Positions 1 to 7,102 of a stretch of 64,000 nucleotides of DNA are shown here, piece by piece. The stretch covers positions 3,002,001-3,066,000 of the forward strand of contig NZ_CP150951.2 of the NCBI RefSeq assembly GCF_038069655.2, written 5' to 3'. A program made the position numbers and the translations under genes. The notes under the pieces were generated by a model. It was not told the origin of the DNA. It did no database searches and saw only the letters and a program-made list of their open reading frames with translations. This stretch comes from Yoonia sp. BS5-3. Its GTDB lineage: Bacteria; Pseudomonadota; Alphaproteobacteria; Rhodobacterales; Rhodobacteraceae. Position 1 is the stretch's first letter. Every line of letters begins with the position of its first letter.

Positions 1-1041
1 TCACGCCTGCGCCGTGAGAACCTGGAGCTAAAGCGCGGTGAAACCGCCAACGCCGAGATGCTCGGCGACAGTGCCGCCTTCCGCGCCTTGAAATCCCAGC
101 TTGAGAAGGTGACGAAATCCAATGGCCGTGTCATGCTGACCGGCCCTGCCGGTGCGGGCAAAGAGATCGCGGCCCGCTACATCCACGCCAATTCAAACCG
201 CGCGTCGAGCCCGTTTGTTACGGTGAATTCTGCCTCGATTGAGCCTGAGCGGATGGAAGAGGTCCTTTTTGGCCGCGAAGATAGCGGGCGCGGGATTGAG
301 CCGGGTTTGCTGGAAGAGGCGAATGGCGGCGTCATCTATTTTGATGAGGTGGCCGATATGCCCCTTGGGACACAGTCAAAAATCCTGCGTGTCCTTGTTG
401 ATCAGCGGTTTCAACGGGTTGGCGGCGCGGACAAAGTACAGGTTGATTTGCGGGTGATCTCAAGCACTAACCGCGATCTACCGGCTGCGATTGAGGCTGG
501 GATTTTCCGCGAAGAATTGTATCACCGGCTGAACGTCGTGCCGATTGCAGTGCCTTCGCTTGAAGAGCGCCGTGAGGATATTCCGCTATTGGCTGAGCAT
601 TTCATCGAAAATTGCAACAAGTCCCAAGGCCTGCCGCTGCGCAAACTGGCCGAGGATGCGCGCGCTTTGCTGCAAACCATGCTCTGGCCAGGCAATGTTC
701 GTCAGTTGAAGAACGTCATTGAACGTGTTCTTATTCTTGGAGAAAACACTGGTGACATCTCGGCAAAAGAACTGCCCGCGGGTGACGAGGCCCCCGATGA
801 CGAAAGCCGTATTGTGCTGGCCGGTGGTTTGGCGACGCTGCCGTTGCGCGAGGCGCGCGAGCTGTTTGAACGTGAGTATCTGCTGACCCAGATCAATCGT
901 TTTGGCGGTAATATCAGCCGGACCGCCTCATTCGTCGGGATGGAGCGGTCTGCTTTGCATCGTAAACTCAAATCCCTAGGCGTTGTGACCACGAACAAGG
1001 CGGGCGGCCGTGTTGCCTATGTTGAAGGCGAAGAAACATGA
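1..1041 (+). CDS. ntrX: NtrX-family response regulator, 3' part (5' end outside window)
   Basis: The reading frame is open from base 1, so the N-terminal receiver domain lies outside the window. What remains is an AAA+ domain followed by a Fis-type helix-turn-helix. The Walker A loop reads GPAGAGKE, Walker B is VIYFDEVADM, and the sensor region reads WPGNVRQLKNVIERV. The C-terminal HTH (about 35 residues, ISRTASFVGMERSALHRKL) is typical of NtrC-family regulators. The GAFTGA loop that contacts sigma-54 is absent: after LFGRED the chain goes straight to GLLEEANGG. That pattern is known for NtrX and separates it from NtrC. The partner would be the sensor kinase NtrY, in nitrogen and redox control. 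The stop codon overlaps the trkA start (ATGA), the usual ntrYX-trkAH arrangement of Rhodobacterales. NtrC is the alternative, but the missing loop and the trk neighbours favour NtrX. Confidence 0.9.
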   Translation, partial: SRLRRENLELKRGETANAEMLGDSAAFRALKSQLEKVTKSNGRVMLTGPAGAGKEIAARYIHANSNRASSPFVTVNSASIEPERMEEVLFGREDSGRGIEPGLLEEANGGVIYFDEVADMPLGTQSKILRVLVDQRFQRVGGADKVQVDLRVISSTNRDLPAAIEAGIFREELYHRLNVVPIAVPSLEERREDIPLLAEHFIENCNKSQGLPLRKLAEDARALLQTMLWPGNVRQLKNVIERVLILGENTGDISAKELPAGDEAPDDESRIVLAGGLATLPLREARELFEREYLLTQINRFGGNISRTASFVGMERSALHRKLKSLGVVTTNKAGGRVAYVEGEET

Positions 1042-2414
1042 AGGTCATCATTTGCGGCGCAGGCCAGGTTGGTTGGCAGATTGCCCGCCATTTGTCGGGC
1101 GAAAACAATGATGTCACCGTTGTTGATCATAACCCCGAACTGGTTCGCCGCGCCACGGATACATTGGATGTGCAAGGCATTGCCGGCTTTGCGAGCCATC
1201 CGGACGTGCTGGACCGGGCAGGGGCACGGGATGCCGATATGGTTATCGCGGCCACCCATTCCGATGAGGTGAACATGGTAACCTGCCAGGTTGCCCATTC
1301 CGTGTTTGCGGTGCAGCGCAAGATCGCCCGGGTGCGTGCGCAAAGCTACTTGGACAAGGGTTATTCTGACCTTTACCGCCGCGATCATCTACCAATTGAC
1401 GTGGTGATTTCGCCTGAAAAAGAAGTCGCTGACGCGGCTTTGCAGCGTCTTGCTGCTCCTGCTGCTTTTGATACCGAGAGTTTTTTGGAAGGCGGCGCCC
1501 AATTGCTGGGGATCACGATTGATGAGGAATGCCCCGTCATCAACACGCCCCTGCGCCAGCTGACCGATCTATTTTCAACATTGCGTGCCGTGGTGGTGGG
1601 CATCCGGCGCGAGGGCGCGTTGTTTGTGCCCGCCTCAGGGGATCAGATTTTCCCGGGCGATGAGTGTTATATCTTCTGTCACACTGATGACATGACCCGC
1701 ACGCTTGAGATTTTCGGCAAGACCCAATCCAAGCAAGAACGCGTGGTCATCATTGGGGGCGGAAATGTCGGCCTGGCCGTGGCCCTTGCGCTTGAAACCC
1801 GGACCGAACGGGTCCGCGTCAAGATGATCGAAAAAAACCGCATTTGCGCCGAGGATGCCGCCGATGCGCTAGACCGCACCATTGTTTTGAATGGTGATGG
1901 GTTGAATGCCGAGCTGCTGGAAGAGGCCAACATCGCCACGGCCGACGCCGTTTTGGCGGTTACCGATGATGATAAGACCAATCTTTTAGCCTCGGTGAGG
2001 GCCAAAGAGATGGGCTGCCCCATGGCCATCACGCTGGTCAATGACCCGACGTTGGTGCCGCTGATGGGCCCGCTGGATATCGATGCCTATATCAATCCAC
2101 GGGCCACCACCGTCAGCTCAATCTTGCGCCACATTCGTCACGGCCGGGTGCGCGGCGTTTATTCCATTGGCGATGCCGAGGCCGAAGTGATTGAGGCGCA
2201 GGTGCTGGGGACCTCGCCCATTGCCGGACAGCGCATTCGCGAGGTCGCCTTTCCCGAAGGTACATTGGTGGGCGGCGTGATGAAGCAAGGCAAAGTGATC
2301 AAGCCCACAGCCGATACCCGTATCGAAGAGGGCGATGTGATCGCTATTTTTGCGATAAGTGATGACGTTCCCGAGGTGGAACGGCTTCTTCAGGTCTCGA
2401 TCGACTTTTTCTGA
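1038..2414 (+). CDS. trkA: Trk potassium transporter regulatory subunit TrkA
   Basis: A 458-aa cytoplasmic protein that gates the TrkH potassium channel by binding NAD(H) or nucleotides. It contains two tandem RCK units: the first Rossmann motif is GAGQVGWQIA at residues 6-15 and the second is GGGNVGLAVAL near residue 235, each followed by a RCK_C (TrkA_C) half. The length matches the family. The ATG overlaps the ntrX stop and the TGA overlaps the trkH ATG (TGATG), so all three genes are probably translationally coupled. Confidence 0.96.
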   Translation: MKVIICGAGQVGWQIARHLSGENNDVTVVDHNPELVRRATDTLDVQGIAGFASHPDVLDRAGARDADMVIAATHSDEVNMVTCQVAHSVFAVQRKIARVRAQSYLDKGYSDLYRRDHLPIDVVISPEKEVADAALQRLAAPAAFDTESFLEGGAQLLGITIDEECPVINTPLRQLTDLFSTLRAVVVGIRREGALFVPASGDQIFPGDECYIFCHTDDMTRTLEIFGKTQSKQERVVIIGGGNVGLAVALALETRTERVRVKMIEKNRICAEDAADALDRTIVLNGDGLNAELLEEANIATADAVLAVTDDDKTNLLASVRAKEMGCPMAITLVNDPTLVPLMGPLDIDAYINPRATTVSSILRHIRHGRVRGVYSIGDAEAEVIEAQVLGTSPIAGQRIREVAFPEGTLVGGVMKQGKVIKPTADTRIEEGDVIAIFAISDDVPEVERLLQVSIDFF

Positions 2415-3934
2415 TGCGCTGGATCGTCCGCCTGCCATTCTTCGTGGTGCTGATGGGGTTGGGGTCGCTTGCCATGATTGTCCCGGCAGGTCACGCCGTG
2501 ATCATGGAAGATTTCAACACGATGCGTGTATTCTTCTACGGGTTCATCCTGTTTTCGATCCTGACCTTGATCATCGGCTTGGCCACGGCAGGCTATGCGC
2601 CGCATAACGTGGCGCGCAGTCAGTTGATCGGGCTTTTGTCGGCCTTCACTGTGCTGCCCCTGATGTTTGCCGTCCCGTTTTACGAGGCCGTGGGCAATAC
2701 AACCTATCTGAACGCCTGGTTCGAAATGGTCTCAAGCTTCACCACAACGGGGGCGACCGTCTATGACACGGCGGGGCGGCTAACCCCATCGTTGCATTTG
2801 TGGCGGGCGCTTGTCGGTTGGCTGGGCGGGCTTTTGATCTGGATCACGGCGGTGTCGATCTTTGCGCCCATGAACCTGGGCGGGTTTGAGGTGCGTGCCG
2901 CCTCAGCCGTGGGATCGGGCGCGGCAGTATCCTTTACCCAGATTGCCCGGATCACCGACCCACAAGAACGGATGGTGCGCTACACGCTGACGCTGACCCC
3001 GATTTATGTAGGGCTGACTTTGGCCTTGTGGATCGGCCTGGTGATCATGGGCGAGTTTCCCTACATCGCCCTGTGCCATGCGATGTCGACCCTGTCGACC
3101 TCGGGGATTTCGCCGATCAACGGACTTTACTTTGCCGCGTCGGGATTCTGGGGCGAGCTGCTGATCCTGGCCTTTTTCATATTTGCGCTGTCCCGGCTGA
3201 CCTTTAGTCGCGGGTTGATTGGTGAACGGCAAAGCGGGCTGCTGCATGATGCTGAATTCCGCACGGCGATGGTCTTGATCGGCGGTGTCACTGTACTGCT
3301 GTTCTTGCGCCATTTTTTGGGTTCGTCTGATCAGGAAACGGCGGCGAGCTTGCTGGATGTGGGGCAGGCGCTTTGGGGCGCGCTGTTTACGGTGACGTCC
3401 TTTTTGACCACCACGGGGTTTGAATCGCGTTATTGGGACGGGGCCGCCGCATGGTCGGGTGTGCAAACGCCGGGGCTGTTCTTGATCGGGATGGCGCTGA
3501 TTGGTGGGGGCGTTGCAACGACGGCGGGCGGTGTCAAATTGCTGCGCATTTATGCGCTGTATCGGCATGGGGAGCGTGAGCAGCAGCGCCTGCTGCACCC
3601 TTCATCCATCGGCGGCGGTGGGCGCGAAGCGCGCAGGGTGCGTAAACAAGGCGCGGTCATTTCTTGGGTGTTCTTCATGCTTTTCGCGTTGAGCATCGCC
3701 GGTGTCATGCTGCTGTTGTCCCTGACGGGCGTGCAGTTTGAAACCTCAATGGTGTTGGCCGTGTCTGCCTTGTCAACAACCGGACCGCTGGCGTCTTTTG
3801 CTGCGGAAACACCCATTGCGTATTCCGGCATTCCGGACGCGGCCAAAGCAATTCTAGCGGCGGCGATGGTGCTGGGACGGCTCGAAACGCTGGCGATTAT
3901 CGCCCTTTTCAACCCCGAAATTTGGCAGCGTTAA
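2414..3934 (+). CDS. trkH: Trk potassium uptake channel subunit TrkH
   Basis: A 506-aa polytopic inner-membrane protein forming the potassium-conducting pore that TrkA regulates. It begins with a hydrophobic segment (residues about 5-30) and shows the four pseudo-repeated selectivity-filter loops of the family, seen as SSFTTTGATVYD, STLSTSGISP, SFLTTTGFES and SALSTTGPLAS. The length is normal for TrkH. It starts inside the trkA stop codon. The next gene, hfq, is 115 bp away and probably has its own promoter in that gap, where a small GGCCG-TTGCG-CGGCC hairpin also lies. Confidence 0.96.
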   Translation: MRWIVRLPFFVVLMGLGSLAMIVPAGHAVIMEDFNTMRVFFYGFILFSILTLIIGLATAGYAPHNVARSQLIGLLSAFTVLPLMFAVPFYEAVGNTTYLNAWFEMVSSFTTTGATVYDTAGRLTPSLHLWRALVGWLGGLLIWITAVSIFAPMNLGGFEVRAASAVGSGAAVSFTQIARITDPQERMVRYTLTLTPIYVGLTLALWIGLVIMGEFPYIALCHAMSTLSTSGISPINGLYFAASGFWGELLILAFFIFALSRLTFSRGLIGERQSGLLHDAEFRTAMVLIGGVTVLLFLRHFLGSSDQETAASLLDVGQALWGALFTVTSFLTTTGFESRYWDGAAAWSGVQTPGLFLIGMALIGGGVATTAGGVKLLRIYALYRHGEREQQRLLHPSSIGGGGREARRVRKQGAVISWVFFMLFALSIAGVMLLLSLTGVQFETSMVLAVSALSTTGPLASFAAETPIAYSGIPDAAKAILAAAMVLGRLETLAIIALFNPEIWQR

Positions 3935-4049
3935 GCCTTGAACGTGGTTTCGTCTTTTTGCACTGGAAAGTCCTGAAACCTCGCGACATACTGCGATCAC
4001 AATCTGGGGGGCCGTTGCGCGGCCGAAATAACAAAAAAAGGAAGTCGCA

Positions 4050-4283
4050 ATGGCTGCCGATAAAGCAAATCTGCAAGACGCGTTTCTGAACCATGTCCGT
4101 AAAACCAAGGTACCTGTGACCATTTTCCTCGTGAATGGCGTCAAACTGCAGGGCGTGATCACATGGTTCGACAGTTTCTGCGTGCTGCTGCGCCGTGATG
4201 GGCAATCGCAATTGGTCTACAAAAGCGCGATTTCCACCATCATGCCTGCGCAGCCCATCAGCCTTTATGAAGGTGAAGAGTAG
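4050..4283 (+). CDS. hfq: RNA chaperone Hfq
   Basis: A 77-aa Sm-like protein that assembles as a hexamer and pairs small RNAs with mRNAs. The Sm1 motif (about residues 9-45, including the [17 protein letters not shown] stretch and [13 protein letters not shown]) and the Sm2 motif ([12 protein letters not shown]) are clear. The short C-terminus is typical of alphaproteobacterial Hfq. The start is preceded by an AAAAAAAGGAAG ribosome site. hflX follows after 2 bp, the hfq-hflX order found across proteobacteria. Confidence 0.97.
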   Translation: MAADKANLQDAFLNHVRKTKVPVTIFLVNGVKLQGVITWFDSFCVLLRRDGQSQLVYKSAISTIMPAQPISLYEGEE

Positions 4284-4285
4284 CA

Positions 4286-5560
4286 TTGCTTGAACATGAC
4301 AAGCCCGTCACCCGGGCTTGGGTGCTGCATCCCGATCTGAAATCAGACCAAAGCCGCCGTGCCGCAGAGCCGGCGCTGGAAGAGGCCGTGTCATTGGCCG
4401 CTGCATTGCCTGATCTCGAGGTCTGCGGCGCTGATGTCGTTCGCTTGCCCCGTATTCAACCTGGCATGCTGTTCGGCAAGGGCAAGATTGATGAACTCGC
4501 GGGTGTTTTCAAAGCCGCCGAGATTGAGCTGGTTTTGATCGATGGGCCAGTGACGCCCGTTCAACAGCGCAATCTTGAAAAGGCCTGGGGTGTCAAACTG
4601 CTTGACCGCACCGGCTTGATCTTGGAGATTTTCAGCGACCGCGCCCGCACATCTGAGGGTGTTTTGCAGGTTGAAATGGCGGCGCTGTCCTATCAGCGCA
4701 CCCGATTGGTGCGTGCCTGGACTCACCTGGAACGCCAGCGCGGTGGCTTGGGTTTTGTAGGCGGCCCGGGCGAGACCCAGATTGAGGCGGACCGCCGCGC
4801 TATTGATGAACAGTTGAACCGGCTGCGCAAACAATTGGCCAAAGTGGTCAAGACCCGCGAATTGCACCGCGCCTCGCGCGCCAAGGTCCCGTTCCCGATT
4901 GTGGCCTTGGTCGGCTATACCAATGCGGGTAAATCGACCCTATTCAACCGGCTGACCGGGGCCGAGGTGCTGGCAAAAGATATGCTCTTTGCGACCCTGG
5001 ACCCCACCATGCGCAAGATTGTGCTGCCCACAGGCGATGAGGTGATCATGTCCGACACCGTGGGCTTCATCAGCGATCTGCCGACCGAATTGGTTGCGGC
5101 TTTCCGGGCGACCCTGGAAGAGGTATTAGATGCCGACTTGATCGTCCATGTACGTGATATCAGCCACCCGCAGACCGAAGAGCAGGCCGAGGACGTGCAC
5201 GCGATCCTGCAAGGCCTCGGGATCGGGGATGAGGCGCCCATTGTTGAGGTCTGGAACAAGATCGACCTGTTGGACGATGAAGCCCGCGCGGCCACGTTGA
5301 CCCAAGTTGAACGAACTACCGATCTTTACGGGGTGTCGGCCCTGACGGGTGAGGGGATGGACCCACTGCTTGCGGCAATCCCCGACAAGTTGAAAGACCC
5401 GCGCCATACCGAGACGCTGCATCTGCCATTCGCCGATGGGCGCCGCCGGGCTTGGCTGTTTGATGCGGGGATCGTCACCGAAGATGTCATGACCGACGAG
5501 GGCTACGACATGACCGTCTTTTGGACTGAGCTGCAAAAGAAACGGTTTGCGCAGCTTTAG
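4286..5560 (+). CDS. hflX: GTPase HflX, ribosome-associated
   Basis: A 424-aa GTP-binding protein that binds the 50S subunit and splits or rescues stalled ribosomes. The N-terminal HflX domain contains the glycine-rich signature GGLGFVGGPGETQIE. The G domain carries G1 GYTNAGKST, G3 DTVGFISDLP and G4 NKIDLL. The start is a TTG two bases after the hfq stop, with GAAGGTGAAG upstream as ribosome site. There is no in-frame ATG before the conserved N-terminus, so TTG is the best choice. Confidence 0.95.
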   Translation: MLEHDKPVTRAWVLHPDLKSDQSRRAAEPALEEAVSLAAALPDLEVCGADVVRLPRIQPGMLFGKGKIDELAGVFKAAEIELVLIDGPVTPVQQRNLEKAWGVKLLDRTGLILEIFSDRARTSEGVLQVEMAALSYQRTRLVRAWTHLERQRGGLGFVGGPGETQIEADRRAIDEQLNRLRKQLAKVVKTRELHRASRAKVPFPIVALVGYTNAGKSTLFNRLTGAEVLAKDMLFATLDPTMRKIVLPTGDEVIMSDTVGFISDLPTELVAAFRATLEEVLDADLIVHVRDISHPQTEEQAEDVHAILQGLGIGDEAPIVEVWNKIDLLDDEARAATLTQVERTTDLYGVSALTGEGMDPLLAAIPDKLKDPRHTETLHLPFADGRRRAWLFDAGIVTEDVMTDEGYDMTVFWTELQKKRFAQL

Positions 5561-5652
5561 CGGGTGAATGCGCCGGCGTATTTGCTGCCTTTGTCTTATT
5601 ACTGTTACGCGATACCAGCAATAACGCCTTTTCAACGCAAGGGGACGAAGCT

Positions 5653-6477
5653 GTGCATTTTGAAACCCTCCAATCGATCAGTATCAACGGAACGCTGACC
5701 ACGCCGAATGATGATCGATGCGGGGCAACAGCGCAGTTGGCCTGGGTCGTTGATGGTGCAACCGATCTGGCGCCACCCGGTTTGTTGGGACAACAGGGCG
5801 GCGCTGCTTGGCTCGCCGAGACCGCAAGCCTGGCGTTTGGCGCCGCGCTGGCCGGGAACATTCAGGCCTCATGTCAAACCGCCTTTGTCCGGATTGAAGA
5901 CCAGTTTGAACGCCAAAAGACGCGAGACGTCATTGCAGCCTGGGAAGTCCCTAAAGCCGCCTTTTGTTTGGCGCAATTGACAGATAACGGGCTTTCAGTC
6001 GCATGGGCCGCGGATAGCCCGATTTTGCGGATGTCCGGGGATGATGTCCTGTGGTGCACCGGAGAACCTGACACAAGTGCAGAAGCCGAGGACGCCCGCG
6101 CATTGGGGGATGGGGTTGGTGCGGCGCGCGCGCTGTCTGGCGCAGTTCTTGAGGACCGGCGTGCCCATCGCGCACAGGATGGGCATGCGGCGCTTAGTCC
6201 AGATGCGCAGGCCAGTGCGGCGGTCACGCGCTATGCGCATCATGATATTGCGGTCGGGGATGAGCTGCTTTTGATGAGCGATGGGTTTGCCAGTCTGGTC
6301 ACGGATTATCAAAGATACTCTGCGCAGGAACTCGCTGCCGCAGTGCGATCAGATGGGCTGGCAAGACTGGCGGAAGAAATCCGTGAGATCGAGGAGGCGG
6401 ATTCCGCTTGCCTGCGCTTTCCACGGTTTAAAGTGAGTGATGATGCCACTGCCATGTGGTTGAAGATCGGAGGCTAA
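5653..6477 (+). CDS. PP2C-like serine/threonine phosphatase domain protein
   Basis: A 274-aa soluble protein with the sparse metal-binding signature of PPM/PP2C phosphatases: NDDRCG near residue 19, VVDGATDL near 33, LLMSDGFASLV near 205 and the terminal DDATAMWLKI. These aspartates would bind the two Mn/Mg ions. The start is a GTG preceded by AAGGGGACGAAG. The gene stands alone after hflX with a 92-bp gap, and no kinase or anti-sigma partner is adjacent, so its substrate cannot be inferred. The spacing between motifs is shorter than in classical PP2C, so activity is an inference. Confidence 0.75.
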   Translation: MHFETLQSISINGTLTTPNDDRCGATAQLAWVVDGATDLAPPGLLGQQGGAAWLAETASLAFGAALAGNIQASCQTAFVRIEDQFERQKTRDVIAAWEVPKAAFCLAQLTDNGLSVAWAADSPILRMSGDDVLWCTGEPDTSAEAEDARALGDGVGAARALSGAVLEDRRAHRAQDGHAALSPDAQASAAVTRYAHHDIAVGDELLLMSDGFASLVTDYQRYSAQELAAAVRSDGLARLAEEIREIEEADSACLRFPRFKVSDDATAMWLKIGG

Positions 6478-6483
6478 AGTGTT

Positions 6484-6567
6484 TTGCGTTTTAACTGAGC
6501 CACCCGCATCGCAAATGGCGTTCGACCGCAGGGGGAGGCCACGCATTGCTCATCAGTTTAAACGCAA
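6484..6567. repeat. Imperfect inverted repeat between two convergent genes
   Basis: TTGCGTTTTAACTGA (6484-6498) is matched in reverse complement by TCAGTTTAAACGCAA (6553-6567) around a 54-base spacer. It fills the gap between the PP2C gene (ends 6477, plus) and the NADAR gene (ends 6574, minus). It could be a two-way transcript-end structure or the trace of an inserted element. There is no long T-run. Confidence 0.5.
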
Positions 6568-6573
6568 GATGGC

Positions 6574-7029
6574 CTAGTCGTTTTGTAGTTCCATTCGAAC
6601 CTGCATTAGAATTTTCCCCAGCTGGTTAAGGCCAGCTCCGTCAGGTCCAATTCCCCAATAGGCATCCATCGGGGCGTTCTCTGCGATGTGGGCGTTTCCT
6701 GTGGATATGAGAAGTTCTCGAGGAATGGCATGAGTTTGAAACTTGCGCCTGACTGCGTTCAACATAATTTCGTCTTTGACATCTTCCCAATCGGCGCGGA
6801 GTGGGATCCTTCTTGTCATACCTAGCGCCTTCGCATCCTTTGGTTTTCCGCAACGTCTGATCCGTTCGCGATAATCATCATCGTGGAATTTCATTGCCTG
6901 GAAGTAATGCTCAACGGTCCGCCACCACAGGTCGTCAAATGCGACGCCATATGGCGCAAAGTTTGAAAACTCAGAGTATGCGTCTGTTTGCGCGTAAAAG
7001 TAGATCGTGCTTTCGGGCTTAGAGGACAT
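6574..7029 (-). CDS. NADAR family protein (YbiA-like N-glycosidase)
   Basis: A protein of about 151 aa with hallmarks of the NADAR/YbiA fold: FSNFAPYGV near the N-terminus, WWRTVEHYFQAMKF, the IPLRADWEDVKDEIML region, and the C-terminal NAPMDAYWGIGPDGAGLNQLGKILM. Family members cleave N-glycosidic bonds, for example of toxic riboflavin-synthesis intermediates or ADP-ribose derivatives. I chose the ATG at 7029, which opens directly on the domain; a GTG at 7062 would add 11 residues, and neither has a strong ribosome site. Base composition looks more AT-rich than in the neighbours, which hints at acquisition. It stands alone, in the same direction as the acylase gene upstream. Confidence 0.82.
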   Translation of the reverse strand: MSSKPESTIYFYAQTDAYSEFSNFAPYGVAFDDLWWRTVEHYFQAMKFHDDDYRERIRRCGKPKDAKALGMTRRIPLRADWEDVKDEIMLNAVRRKFQTHAIPRELLISTGNAHIAENAPMDAYWGIGPDGAGLNQLGKILMQVRMELQND

Positions 7030-7102
7030 CTGAACATGAATGCCAGAACCGCCAGGATTCACAAGTAGTTTTGGATTCGACGACCAAGTTTGCTTAGACG
7101 CC

